A DNA stretch of 64,000 bases from DASPSM01 sp036008465 (GCA_036008465.1 DASYNP010000196.1:1-64000), one strand, 5' to 3'; positions 26,320 to 35,922 are shown, numbered from the stretch's first letter. Notes: generated from the sequence alone by a model not told the origin. Numbers and translations: made by a program.

Positions 26320-26588
26320 TCTTACTGCAAAGGAATTGGCCGGAGGCTGCAATGTTTTGGCAGGCCTTTGCATCGGTGTCCCCGGCGCGAATTGGGCCGG
26401 AACTTTAACGGAATTTCGGGGTTGGATTTATGCTGAGTTTCTTTGGACATCCGCGCCGCGTACTAGTAAGATGGCAACTGCTGGTTTGCTAGCACGTTGT
26501 GCGCAAGACCAGCACAACGAGCTTTTCGGGCACATCCGACTTACGGGCACATCGGGTTGGCTGCCCACTACTGACGGAAGAGTCGGGC
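26320..26588. other. Intergenic region upstream of the blaI-like gene
   Basis: About 270 bp without a gene. It should hold the promoter and operator of the BlaI/BlaR1-like pair. A loose dyad CTAGTAAG-N14-TTTGCTAG is visible at about 26464-26493. It might be a repressor site, but it does not match a known BlaI operator closely. Confidence 0.4.
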
Positions 26589-26969
26589 GTGGTCGAATCG
26601 CACCAGTTGGGGCGGCGCGAGCGGCAGATTGTCGAGGCCGTCTATCGACTCGGAGAAGCGTCGGTGGCCGACGTGCGGCAGGCGCTCTCCGATCCGCCGA
26701 GCTATTCGGCGGTTCGGGCCACGCTCAATCTCCTGGCGTCGAAAAACCTGCTGAGTCACCGGCACCAGGGTAAGCGTTACCTCTACCGACCGGTGACTCC
26801 AAAGACGACCGTCAGGCGCTTCGCCTTGCGAGAGCTGGTTGAAAACTTCTTCGGCGGCCGGCCGGCAGATGCCGTCGCGGCACTGCTCGACGGCAGCGCG
26901 GGCCGCCTCGAGCCCGAAGATCTCGAGCGCATCAAGAGACGGATCGAGAATGCGGAGGGGAGAACATGA
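26589..26969 (+). CDS. BlaI/MecI-type winged-helix repressor
   Basis: A 126-residue penicillinase-repressor-family regulator. The winged helix covers RRERQIVEAVYRLGEASVAD through SYSAVRATLNLLASKNLLSH, with the conserved YLYRPVTPK strand, and a C-terminal dimerisation helix ending EDLERIKRRIENAEG. GTG 26589 has GGAAG eight bases upstream and gives the usual family length; an upstream ATG at 26499 would add an unrelated leader. Its stop overlaps the start of the BlaR1-like gene (ATGA), the classical repressor-sensor pairing, in which the sensor protease relieves repression. Confidence 0.88.
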   Translation: MVESHQLGRRERQIVEAVYRLGEASVADVRQALSDPPSYSAVRATLNLLASKNLLSHRHQGKRYLYRPVTPKTTVRRFALRELVENFFGGRPADAVAALLDGSAGRLEPEDLERIKRRIENAEGRT

Positions 26970-29860
26970 TCCGAGAGGCTTTCTTGTTCACGTCGGCCGA
27001 CTTCCCGGTGTGGCTGCTCCGTCTGGTATTCAGCGTCACGCTCGTTTGCCTGGCGGCGGCACTCGCGAACCTGCTGTTGCGCCGCTTTTCGGCCGCGATG
27101 CGGCATCGAATCTGGGCGCTGGGCGTCGCGGCCTCGCTGGCCATGCCGGCGATGATTCTGTGGTCGCCCGAGTTCCGACTTGGGTGGCTGAACGTTGCGA
27201 AGCCACGCCCGACTCTCGCCCCCGATTCGCCGCTGGTGGCCGACTTGGAGCCGACCTCGCCCGCAATCGAGTTCGACGATCGCGTTTTCGAGGCGCAGGG
27301 AGCGGAGGCGAATGTTCTCACGCGTCGCGGGACGACGTCGTCGGGGAACACCTCGATTCCTCGAGCGCTGCCGCCACAAACGCAGTCTCCCATCTCAGTC
27401 GACACGCCATTGAATGCTTCGACGCAGCGAAATCGCATCGTGGCAGCGGCCGCGGCGCAGTCATCGCCTTTCTCTCGAATCGACCCGAACACCTTTTGGA
27501 TCTTGATCCTGGTCGTACCGGCGGTTTGCGGAATTTGGCAGTCGGTGCGGTCGGCCCGGGCCGTGCGTCGCATTGTCAATGAGGCGCGCCCGGTCCAAGA
27601 CGCGGCGGCGCTGGAGCTTGCCGCGGACGTCTGCCGGCGGTTGCGGTGGGGCGGTGTGCTCGAATTGCGGCAATCAAGTCGAACTCCCATCCCGTTGTGC
27701 GTAGGTTGGAAGAGACCCTGCATTTTGTTGCCGCCGGAGTGGCGGAGCTGGGGCGACATGACTCTGCGGGCCGTTTTGGCCCACGAGGTCTCGCACATCG
27801 TTCGCCGCGACGTTGCGTGGCAGATGGTCGCTCGGGTGGCTTGCTACTTGTACTGGTTCCATCCCCTGGTCTGGTTGGCCGCCCGCAAGATGCGCGTCGA
27901 GCGCGAAACGGCCTGCGATGACAGCGTGCTGGCGATCGTCGAGCGGCCGGTCGATTACGCGAGCGTCCTGTTGCGCTTTGCCCGCGAGATGGTGGCGCAC
28001 CGTACGCCCGCTGCCGCGCTGCCAATGTCGAGCTTTTCGGGGCTGGAAGGCCGAGTTCGTGCGATTCTCGATAAGAGCCGCCCGCGCTCACCCGTCGGAC
28101 CCTACGTCGGACGCCTGTGTGCGTTCGCCGCCGTTGGGATTGCCCTGGCGGCCGCGTCGCTGAGCCCTCTCTCGAGCGAGAGTCTTGCGTCGGCAAACGA
28201 GGGAATCTCGCGCGGTATCGAATCGCAAGCGTCGACACCCAACGAGGTGGGCGACCCCCAAGGCGAGCGGCTCCGCATTGAGGCCGCGCGGCACGCGCTG
28301 GCACAACAACACTTGCCACCTGCGCCAGTGGGCGAGATTTCCGGGCGCGTTGTACTGACATCCGACGCCCAAAAGGGGCTCGCCCGGGCGCGAATTCTCG
28401 GAATCCCCGAGAATCCGAAAGCCGCGTACGTCACGGCGATGGCTGATGCGCAAGGCAACTTCCATGTCCCGCGTCCGCGGAGCGCGGTGTTGTTCTTAGC
28501 GCAAAACGACGAACAAAGCCTCTGCGGAATCGCTCGAGTGGAGCCGCAGGAATCGAGCCTCGTGATCCCGGTCGGCCGATCGGTCACAGCCAAGGGCCGC
28601 CTGCTCGACTGGCAGGGCAAACAGCTTTACCCATCCTATCCGATGGAATATCGCCTTGTGGTTGAGGGCACCTTCCTCGACGAATTTCATGTGTTCCAGG
28701 TGCGCGATGTCAAGCGAGTGTTCGGCGGCTACGCGTACACAGACAAAAACGGCGACTTCACTGTTCCGGGATTGGCTCCCGGGTGGACCTACCGCATGTC
28801 CTGCTGCCCAGGGACTTTGGTAAATGGCAACATCCAACCCTTCGTGACGCTTGCCACGTTCACCACTGCTCAAACAGGGATCACCCAATTGGGCAAGGTG
28901 AAACGTCCGCGTGCTGAGACCATGGACGACTTCTTCTTAAACGCTGCCAGCTCGCCCGGACAGCTTGAAAAACTCCGCGAAACGGCCAGCGAAAGCGCCC
29001 GGATGCTCGACCAGCGAGTGCTCGTCGTCGCGGGCTCTCGTGTGAATGAAGTCGTCCGAGGCATCCGTGCCGTGCTCGCGCTCGATTCGCCGGTCGCGTA
29101 TGACCCCAATCCGCCGAAGGGCCCTGGCGATCCGCCCTGGGCGAAAGTCCGATCTGAGGATCCGCTGCACCTTGCGCTCAACAACTACGCCGTCGTGGGA
29201 CTCGACGTCGGCAGCCGCGATTCGGCCTCCCGCGCGTTCCTCGACCGATATCAGGTCGCGGCGCCCTCTGACGGAGACGTGACGCTCGCCGCGTTGGAGA
29301 TCGACGGGCGCCTCGTGGCCCAGACCACGGGAAAGGAACTCTTCGCCGGACACAACCCCGCGGCGAAGCCGCTCACGCAGTGGCTTTCGAAGCATATGCC
29401 CAAAATGCCCGATGCGAAAGAGCTGCTTGCGGCAGCCCTCGCGGACGCCAAGCGCGACAACAAGTGCGTATTGCTGCTGGAAAACGCCCCAGGGGCGTCG
29501 AGCGGCTACTGTTATCGGCTCAATCATTACGTGGAGCAGTACAAGAGCCTGATCGAGAAAGATTACGTCGTCCTGAAAATCGACGTGCGATATCCGAAAG
29601 CCGACGCGGTGATCAACAGCATTCGCGATTACAACTGGACGGATACGTCTACGGGATCGTTAAATCTGCCGTGGATGATTATCCTCGACGCGAACGGGCG
29701 CCCGGCCGTCAGCGGCACCAGCCCGCGCGGCAACATCGGAATTCCCGAATCGGCCCAGGAAACGTCCTATTTCGAGTGGATGCTGCGGGCAACCGCACAA
29801 CGACTCACCGACGAGGAGATTACGACGCTCGTCTCGGGGCTCAATAAACCCAAGGGTTGA
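26966..29860 (+). CDS. BlaR1-like M56 membrane metalloprotease with long extracytoplasmic C-terminus
   Basis: A 964-residue sensor-protease-like protein. Membrane helices at about 15-38 and 50-68, then after a disordered loop another at about 177-192, frame an M56 protease domain with the zinc motif HEVSH (273-277) and a downstream glutamate in RVERETACDDSVL. A further helix at about 375 precedes the C-terminal half, which holds a carboxypeptidase-regulatory-like beta domain (GEISGRVVLTSDAQKGLARA ... GDFTVPGLAPGWTYRM) and a thioredoxin-like region (LLAAALADAKRDNKCVLLL ... PWMIILDANGRPAV). No penicillin-binding domain is seen. It overlaps the repressor gene by four bases; the signal sensed is unknown. 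Confidence 0.85.
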   Translation: MIREAFLFTSADFPVWLLRLVFSVTLVCLAAALANLLLRRFSAAMRHRIWALGVAASLAMPAMILWSPEFRLGWLNVAKPRPTLAPDSPLVADLEPTSPAIEFDDRVFEAQGAEANVLTRRGTTSSGNTSIPRALPPQTQSPISVDTPLNASTQRNRIVAAAAAQSSPFSRIDPNTFWILILVVPAVCGIWQSVRSARAVRRIVNEARPVQDAAALELAADVCRRLRWGGVLELRQSSRTPIPLCVGWKRPCILLPPEWRSWGDMTLRAVLAHEVSHIVRRDVAWQMVARVACYLYWFHPLVWLAARKMRVERETACDDSVLAIVERPVDYASVLLRFAREMVAHRTPAAALPMSSFSGLEGRVRAILDKSRPRSPVGPYVGRLCAFAAVGIALAAASLSPLSSESLASANEGISRGIESQASTPNEVGDPQGERLRIEAARHALAQQHLPPAPVGEISGRVVLTSDAQKGLARARILGIPENPKAAYVTAMADAQGNFHVPRPRSAVLFLAQNDEQSLCGIARVEPQESSLVIPVGRSVTAKGRLLDWQGKQLYPSYPMEYRLVVEGTFLDEFHVFQVRDVKRVFGGYAYTDKNGDFTVPGLAPGWTYRMSCCPGTLVNGNIQPFVTLATFTTAQTGITQLGKVKRPRAETMDDFFLNAASSPGQLEKLRETASESARMLDQRVLVVAGSRVNEVVRGIRAVLALDSPVAYDPNPPKGPGDPPWAKVRSEDPLHLALNNYAVVGLDVGSRDSASRAFLDRYQVAAPSDGDVTLAALEIDGRLVAQTTGKELFAGHNPAAKPLTQWLSKHMPKMPDAKELLAAALADAKRDNKCVLLLENAPGASSGYCYRLNHYVEQYKSLIEKDYVVLKIDVRYPKADAVINSIRDYNWTDTSTGSLNLPWMIILDANGRPAVSGTSPRGNIGIPESAQETSYFEWMLRATAQRLTDEEITTLVSGLNKPKG

Positions 29861-29892
29861 GCCCAGACAGACCGACACCTCGTCGCAACCGC

Positions 29893-32229
29893 TCAATGCA
29901 CGAACGCAAACTCGTTCGCATTGAGGAACGCCCAAAAAATATCCTGCAGCGCCTCAGCCTGGGCGAGTTGGCGGGCCTTGTCCGATCCTGCCTCTTTCGA
30001 CGCGGCCCGCAGCTGTTCGAGCGCGGCATCAAGCTCGGCCGGCTTCGGATCGCGCGACAGGGCCGAACGGCAGAGCCGCCGGATCTTGGTGACGTCGCTC
30101 ACGCGGGCATGCACCACGTCATCGAGAAACGTTCCCGGCTCGACGGCGAGCGCCGAGCGGACGATCGAATCGTTCATCATCACGAGCGCCTGCGATACCG
30201 ATCCCGCGGGGACGGTCGCTTCGTCGTTCTCGTCGGTCCCGTAGTTGATGACGAATTGCCGCACCCAATCTTGCCGGCGGCGGCCGGCGTCGTTCCAATC
30301 GGTCCGTGCCGAAGATTTCGCCTGCGTCGCCACCAGGAGCGACTCATACAGCTCTTCGGCCGTCATCGGTTTGAGGTAGACGTGGCTAAATGTTGGAGGC
30401 GCGCCGGTCGCGGGTTCGTCGGACCGGTTTTCGGAACGCAGCGCGCTCGTCCGCTGGTAGGCGTCGGTCGAACAGATCCAACGGCAGAGTTGTTTCAAAT
30501 CGTAGCCCGACGCAATGAACTCGTCGGCCAGCCGCTCGAGGATCTCGGGATTGGAGGGCGGGTTGTGCGGCCCCATGTCGTCCACGGGACGCGTAAAGCC
30601 GTATCCGAAAAAGTGTTGCCAGGTGCGGTTGACGAACGCCAAGGCCACTTGCCGATCGTCCCCTTTGGCGATCAGTCGGGCCAATTCGCGGCGACGATTG
30701 ACCGACGGGCCAGGATCGATCTTGTGACCGGCGTAAATCGGATAGGCGACGCGCATCTCACCCCGCCGCGTTTCATAGTAAAGCGGCCCGCCGACTTTTC
30801 GCGTGACAAGCTCGGGAAGGGCCGACATGGAATTCGGTCGCTCGGCGGATCCCATCGCGCCGCTCGACGCATTCGACGCCATTTCCGTCTGCTGGAAAAA
30901 GCTCTTCAATTCCCAGAAATGACCCTGTTTGTCGTTTTGAAATGGGTGGTCGTGGCACTGCGTGCATTGCACCTGAATGCCCAGGAGCAGGCGCGCCGTC
31001 ATGGCGGTCGCGGGGACCGCGTCGTTGTTGAGATGCGCGAGCAGAAAGTTGGTCGCCGGGTTCTGCTCGGGAGTGCCTTCGGCGGAAACAAGCTCGTAGA
31101 CCACTTCGTTCCAGGGAACGTCTGTGGAAAAGCTGTCGCGCAAAAACTTCTCGAGCATCTCGCGGCTGACGCCGGCAGCGCGGGGCTGGCGACCGACCAG
31201 CAGATTGGCCCAGATGGTCGCCCAGTTGCGGGCATAGTCGGGTTCTTTGAGCAACTGGCTGACGACCCGGGACCGCTTGCCCGAGCTTTCATCCCTTAGG
31301 AATGCATCGACGGCGGCTTCCGGAGGGATGTGGCCCGCAATGTCGAGATACACACGGCGCAGCCACTCTTCGTCGGCGGCGACGGGAGAGGGTTTGACGC
31401 CGGCTGTCTTCCACGTCTTCTTCAGGCGGGCATCAATGAAGGCGACGACATCTTTCGGCTCCGGCTCTGCCGCAGATTCGGGTCGAGCCGTCACGTCCGC
31501 CGGCTTGACCGAAGCGGCGACGGGTAAAGAGGACGGCGGGCTCTTGCGCTCGGGCAAAGACTCCTGGGCGGATTGAGAATTCGCAGGGGAAACCGCTGCG
31601 ACTGATGGTTCCGTCGATTTTTCTCGATTCGGCGGAGGTTGAACTTCGACCGGCTTTTGCACTCTCTCGTCCGCGGGTGCGGGTGAATTCTCCCGAGGCT
31701 GGGGACCGTTCCCCGCGATCGTCAAGTCCCGCTCGACGTCAGGCACCGGACCTGGCACGGGTTGTGTCGGCCAGTTAGCCAGCCCCGCGACAACTACCGT
31801 CGCGGCGACGGCGAGCGCTGCCCAGATCCAACCAGGCTGGACGCGGCGCGCCGCTACTGAGCGGCGGTCAGGTAGCGGCGACGAATCGACGAGTGCACCG
31901 AGGCTTGCCGGCCGCGTGTCCGCTCGACGTTCGGGAACCGGCGTCGCGAGCGGCACCGGCTCGATGTCGCCCTGTGACGTACTGCCCTGTGTGGTGTTGG
32001 CCAGTGTGGTGTTGGCCTGCGCGGCGTCCCAATACAAATTGCCGTGCAGGTCGACATATTCGAGATAGAACCGGCGGCAGGCCGAATCGCCGACTACCAA
32101 TTCGTCGAGGCGACTGAGCTGTGCGGCGTCCGCGCGCTCCTCGAAGAGAGCCTCGAGGATTTGTCGCAACTCGGCCGTGCGATCTCCCGCAGGATGCTCG
32201 CCCGACGGATTCAAGCTGCCGGCGCTCAT
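29893..32229 (-). CDS. Anti-sigma-like domain fused to DUF1549/DUF1553 cytochrome-like protein
   Basis: A 778-residue fusion. Residues 10-65 (LRQILEALFEERADAAQLSR, then RRFYLEYVDLHGNLYWD) match the short cytoplasmic domain that precedes the membrane helix in planctomycete anti-sigma/FecR-like proteins. A single helix (WIWAALAVAATVVVAGLANW, about 145-165) and a Pro/Glu-rich linker follow, then DUF1549 (VAADEEWLRRVYLDIAGHIP), a CxxCH (QCTQCHDHPF) and DUF1553 (LARLIAKGDDRQVALAFVNR). ATG 32229 overlaps the sigma-factor stop (ATGA). The layout suggests a membrane anti-sigma factor whose outer part is a PSD1-type module; this reading is inference. Confidence 0.85.
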   Translation of the reverse strand: MSAGSLNPSGEHPAGDRTAELRQILEALFEERADAAQLSRLDELVVGDSACRRFYLEYVDLHGNLYWDAAQANTTLANTTQGSTSQGDIEPVPLATPVPERRADTRPASLGALVDSSPLPDRRSVAARRVQPGWIWAALAVAATVVVAGLANWPTQPVPGPVPDVERDLTIAGNGPQPRENSPAPADERVQKPVEVQPPPNREKSTEPSVAAVSPANSQSAQESLPERKSPPSSLPVAASVKPADVTARPESAAEPEPKDVVAFIDARLKKTWKTAGVKPSPVAADEEWLRRVYLDIAGHIPPEAAVDAFLRDESSGKRSRVVSQLLKEPDYARNWATIWANLLVGRQPRAAGVSREMLEKFLRDSFSTDVPWNEVVYELVSAEGTPEQNPATNFLLAHLNNDAVPATAMTARLLLGIQVQCTQCHDHPFQNDKQGHFWELKSFFQQTEMASNASSGAMGSAERPNSMSALPELVTRKVGGPLYYETRRGEMRVAYPIYAGHKIDPGPSVNRRRELARLIAKGDDRQVALAFVNRTWQHFFGYGFTRPVDDMGPHNPPSNPEILERLADEFIASGYDLKQLCRWICSTDAYQRTSALRSENRSDEPATGAPPTFSHVYLKPMTAEELYESLLVATQAKSSARTDWNDAGRRRQDWVRQFVINYGTDENDEATVPAGSVSQALVMMNDSIVRSALAVEPGTFLDDVVHARVSDVTKIRRLCRSALSRDPKPAELDAALEQLRAASKEAGSDKARQLAQAEALQDIFWAFLNANEFAFVH

Positions 32230-32789
32230 GCTTGCGCCTCCGCAGCCAGACGGCGCTTGATGCAATCCAGGAGCGTACGGCGAATGCGGGACAGCGACTG
32301 GTAAACCGAGTTGGCCGGACGCCCAAGCTGCCGGGCCACGGTCTTGCCGGTCTCGCCGGGAGCGTAGCGCCTGCGAATCAGGTCGCGATCAGACGGTGCC
32401 AGCCGTGCCAAACACGCCAAGAGCGCACTGCGCCGTTCTTCGAGCGACTCGACACGATCTTCTGCCTCACGGGCAACGGCTTCTACGAATGTGTCACTCA
32501 ACAGCATGGCCTGACGACGTCGACGGTCACGGAACTTCAGCACCTCGAGCACCGCGATGCGACAGCCCCAGGCGTAGAAGTTCGTCCCCTCGCGGTAGGT
32601 GTGTGACTTCCGCCAGATCACCAGGTTAGTTTCCTGCAGGATTTCTTCGGCTTCGACCGGATTCGGAGCTTGGGCCAAGATGAACAGGAACAATCGCCTC
32701 TGCCACTTCGTGAAGAGCTGAACGAATTCGTCGCTGGGTGCCTGCGGAATCTTAACGGCCGAGTCGGAGCCGTCTTCAGCACGATTCAT
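32226..32789 (-). CDS. ECF-like sigma-70 factor, planctomycete/verrucomicrobial (gvs1) type
   Basis: A 187-residue sigma factor with region 2 (FILAQAPNPVEAEEILQETN, TNFYAWGCRIAVLEVLKFRD) and region 4 (LAPSDRDLIRRRYAPGETGK, ARQLGRPANSVYQSLSRIRR). The sequence fits the Rhodopirellula/Verrucomicrobium family of ECF-like factors, which are usually followed by a membrane anti-sigma-like gene. Here the downstream gene starts inside the sigma stop codon and provides such a domain. The upstream DUF1501 gene ends 79 bp before the start. The target promoters are unknown; autoregulation is likely for this class. Confidence 0.9.
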   Translation of the reverse strand: MNRAEDGSDSAVKIPQAPSDEFVQLFTKWQRRLFLFILAQAPNPVEAEEILQETNLVIWRKSHTYREGTNFYAWGCRIAVLEVLKFRDRRRRQAMLLSDTFVEAVAREAEDRVESLEERRSALLACLARLAPSDRDLIRRRYAPGETGKTVARQLGRPANSVYQSLSRIRRTLLDCIKRRLAAEAQA

Positions 32790-32868
32790 CGGCGAGGGTT
32801 CCGTTCAAATTCGTGGGTGAATCGCGAAGTGTGTCCCGGGAGGACGAGACTTCCCTCCCGTGCTGAGG

Positions 32869-34137
32869 CTAAGTCGTGAGTTCTTGGATCGGAGTGCCGC
32901 CGTTGGCGATTTTCATCGGGCGGCCCAGCTTGGATGTGTGCACGGTTGCAAGCGGAATTCCGAGAGCCGACGCGACTGTCGCCCACAAATCGCCGGGCAA
33001 GTAGCTCTTGCCTTCGACCGCGACGCCGTCCTTGTCGGTACCGCCGATGACGCGACCTCCCTTCAAGCCCCCGCCTCCCATCACGACCGACCAACTTTGG
33101 GCCCAGTGGTCGCGGCCCACGTTGGCGTTGATGTTGGGCGTGCGCCCGAATTCACCCATGCAGATCACGACGGTGTGCTCGAGCATGCCGCGGGCCGAGA
33201 GGTCGCTGACAAGCGACGAGAATCCCTGGTCGAGATTCGGCAACAGCCGCGTCTTCAACCCATTAAAGACCTGCTGATGCAGGTCCCAGCCGTCCATGGT
33301 GACTTCGACAAAGGGAACGCCGATCTCCACTAGCCGCCGGGCCATCAGCAATCCGCGGCCGAAGTTGTTGTTGCCATAGGCGGCGCAGACTTCGGGCTTT
33401 TCATCCTGGAGGCGAAACGCAGACATCTGCTTGGAGGTCATCAGGTTGACCGCCTTTTTGTAGACATCCGCATGGGCTTGGGGCGCTTCGCCTCGCTTGG
33501 AGTTAATAAACCCCGTCTCGACGACCTCGAGCATCGAGAGCCGATTGTGGAAGCGGTCGCCATCCATCTTGTCCATCTCGGCGTTGCGAATTTTGCCTCC
33601 GGCGTCGACGACGAACGGGGCATTGGCCATGCCGAGGAATCCGGGTCCTTCGCTCGTTCCGCCGATCGACACAAACGCGGGGATCTCGAGCCAGGGCCGT
33701 TTCGGCCCCAGTTCGTGGCTCACGACCGAGCCGAACGACGGATGCACGACCGTCGGATTGGGAATGTATGCCGTGTGTAAGTAGTAGCGGCCGCGGCCGT
33801 GATCGGCCTCGCGCGTGCTCATCGAGCGCACGATCGACAGGTTGTTAGCAATCTTGGCCGTCTTCGGCAGCAGCTCGCAGATCTCGTAGCCACCCGTTGT
33901 GCGAATCGGTTTGAATTCGCCGCCGTTTTTCGAACCCGGCTTCAGGTCCCACATGTCGATCGAGGGGGGACCGCCCCCCAACCAGAGCAGGATGCACGCC
34001 TTTTGGTTCTTGCGCACGGTGGCCGCATTGGCCTCGAGGTGCATCAGGAATTCGAGCGCCGGCACGGCGGCAGCGCTCGAGAGGGCGTGATTCAAAAAGT
34101 GCCGGCGGGACATGCCGCTGGGAACTCTGATTTGCAT
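32869..34137 (-). CDS. DUF1501 family protein, Tat-exported
   Basis: A 422-residue DUF1501 protein with a twin-arginine signal (SRRHFLNHALSSAAAVPALE). Family segments include ILLWLGGGPPSIDMWDLKPG, HTAYIPNPTVVHPSFGSVVS and FGRTPNINANVGRDHW. Two in-frame ATGs (codons 1 and 9) are possible starts. It lies 36 bp after the DUF1549/DUF1553 gene and ahead of the sigma factor on the same strand, so all four may form one operon. It differs clearly from the 498-residue paralogue at 11080-12576, belonging to the shorter DUF1501 subgroup. Confidence 0.92.
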   Translation of the reverse strand: MQIRVPSGMSRRHFLNHALSSAAAVPALEFLMHLEANAATVRKNQKACILLWLGGGPPSIDMWDLKPGSKNGGEFKPIRTTGGYEICELLPKTAKIANNLSIVRSMSTREADHGRGRYYLHTAYIPNPTVVHPSFGSVVSHELGPKRPWLEIPAFVSIGGTSEGPGFLGMANAPFVVDAGGKIRNAEMDKMDGDRFHNRLSMLEVVETGFINSKRGEAPQAHADVYKKAVNLMTSKQMSAFRLQDEKPEVCAAYGNNNFGRGLLMARRLVEIGVPFVEVTMDGWDLHQQVFNGLKTRLLPNLDQGFSSLVSDLSARGMLEHTVVICMGEFGRTPNINANVGRDHWAQSWSVVMGGGGLKGGRVIGGTDKDGVAVEGKSYLPGDLWATVASALGIPLATVHTSKLGRPMKIANGGTPIQELTT

Positions 34138-34173
34138 GGCTTTTGCGCCTGAAAGGCCTGCGAGACGAACTGC

Positions 34174-35922
34174 TCAGTGATTGATGATGAATTCGTTCGA
34201 GTTCAACAGGGCCCAGAACAAATCCTGGTAGCCCGGCAGCTTGTCCGGGTAAAGCTCAATTAAGTGTTCGGCAGCGCCCAGCTCTCTGCCGTGCGGATGC
34301 CGCGACAGACTCGCCAGATACAGCCGCTGAATTTTCTGGATCTCGGTGCTCTCGGAATCGAGCACCTTGTGCAAAAAGCTGCCTGATTCGCCGCCCGTGG
34401 CCTTTTCGATCAGTTGACCGTTCATCATCAGCAGCGCCTGCGGAATCGTCCCGTTGAAAGTCGACGCCTCGTCATTCTCATCGGTTCCGAAGGCGAAAAT
34501 GAATTGCTGCAGCCACTCGTCGCGCTGCTTCTGCCGCGCCGTCCAGTCGGCGTGAACCGTGTGTTCCACGTCAGTCGCGATCAACAGCGAGTCGTAAAGC
34601 TGCTCGGCCTCCATCGGCTTGGGATAGACGCGGCTGAAGAGGGGTGCGTGCCCCATCGCCGGATCGTCCTTGGCGTTCTTGATGGTGGTCCGGCTGGTGA
34701 GCTGGTAGGCGTCCGAAGTGCAGATCCAGCGAATCAGCTGCTTCACATCGAAGTGGTTCTTCACGAACTCCTGCGACAATCGCTCCAACAGTTCCGGGTG
34801 CGACGGGGGATGGCGGGCCCCGATATCGTCGACCGGGTTCGAGAAGCCGTACCCGAAGAAATGGCCCCAGGTGCGATTGATCATCGCCTGCGCGATGTAA
34901 GGCCTGTCACCGCTCGTCATGAGCCGGGCCAGCTCTTTCCGGCGATCAACACTGCTTCCCGGATCGATTTTCTTGTCGAAGAAGATCGGATAAGCGACCT
35001 GCATCTCACCGCTGCGTTTCTCGTAGTACACGGGACCTGAGAAATCGGTGCGGACGAGCTCGGTGTAATCGGTCATGCGCTGACCCGTCGCGCGATTCAG
35101 AGTCCGATGCTCGATTGGGCGCGTTTGACGCAGAAAGCTGTTGAGCTCCCAAAATTGGGCCTGCTTCCACGGGTCGAACGGATGATTGTGGCACTGGGCG
35201 CACTGAAGTTGGACGCCCATGAAAAGCCGCGTGGTTTTTGCCGTGGCCAAAACCATTTCGTCCCGGGTGGACATTTGCGCGAGCAGAAAGTTGACGGCTC
35301 CATTTTCGTCGGAACGTCCCTCGGCCGAGACCAGATCGTAGACGATCTCGTTCCACGGCCGGTTCTGGGCAAACGACTCCCGGAAGAACTTTTGAATGCC
35401 GGCTCGACTGACTTGCCGCGGCGTTTGGCGGCCAATCGTGAGGTTGGTCCAGAGCGTCGTCCAATTGCGGACAAACGCCGGATCATCGAGCATCTTGTCG
35501 ACGAGCGCGGCCCGTTTATTTGGATTCTTGTCCTTGCGGAAGCGGTCGATCTCCTTCCAGAACGGAATGTGACCGTGCAGATCCAACGAGACTCGGCGGA
35601 GCCACTCTTCGTCGTCTGCGACGGGAGATGCAACGATCTGGTTCTCCTGCCAGGCTTGGCGGATCTGTTGATTGATCAGAGCGACCACCGGATCGGCGGA
35701 ACGGTGGGTCTCTCCCGATCGAAGGACTTTGTCGGCCTTGGAACTGCGCGCCGGGGGCTTCTCGGTTGGTTTGCCTGGTTTGTCGGACCCGGGCGCGGAA
35801 CTCGTCAGCAGCAGCAGCGCGATTGTCGCGAAAACGCCGGCGAAGGGCGCCGCGAGGAACCTGCGGACGGACTCACAAGCAGGCGCGACTCGAGAGTCGT
35901 GAAAGACGCAAAGATTGCTCAT
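34174..35922 (-). CDS. Exported DUF1549/DUF1553 protein
   Basis: A 582-residue exported protein with a hydrophobic signal or anchor (FAGVFATIALLLLTSSA), DUF1549 (VADDEEWLRRVSLDLHGHIP), a CxxCH (QCAQCHNHPFDPWKQ) and DUF1553 (LARLMTSGDRPYIAQAMINR ... CTSDAYQLTSRT). Unlike the gene at 12587 it lacks the PSCyt1 domain. It is closely similar, segment by segment, to the C-terminal two thirds of the fusion protein at 29893, which suggests duplication of the module within this operon. ATG 35922 is preferred; a start 24 codons earlier is also open. Function unknown. Confidence 0.9.
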   Translation of the reverse strand: MSNLCVFHDSRVAPACESVRRFLAAPFAGVFATIALLLLTSSAPGSDKPGKPTEKPPARSSKADKVLRSGETHRSADPVVALINQQIRQAWQENQIVASPVADDEEWLRRVSLDLHGHIPFWKEIDRFRKDKNPNKRAALVDKMLDDPAFVRNWTTLWTNLTIGRQTPRQVSRAGIQKFFRESFAQNRPWNEIVYDLVSAEGRSDENGAVNFLLAQMSTRDEMVLATAKTTRLFMGVQLQCAQCHNHPFDPWKQAQFWELNSFLRQTRPIEHRTLNRATGQRMTDYTELVRTDFSGPVYYEKRSGEMQVAYPIFFDKKIDPGSSVDRRKELARLMTSGDRPYIAQAMINRTWGHFFGYGFSNPVDDIGARHPPSHPELLERLSQEFVKNHFDVKQLIRWICTSDAYQLTSRTTIKNAKDDPAMGHAPLFSRVYPKPMEAEQLYDSLLIATDVEHTVHADWTARQKQRDEWLQQFIFAFGTDENDEASTFNGTIPQALLMMNGQLIEKATGGESGSFLHKVLDSESTEIQKIQRLYLASLSRHPHGRELGAAEHLIELYPDKLPGYQDLFWALLNSNEFIINH

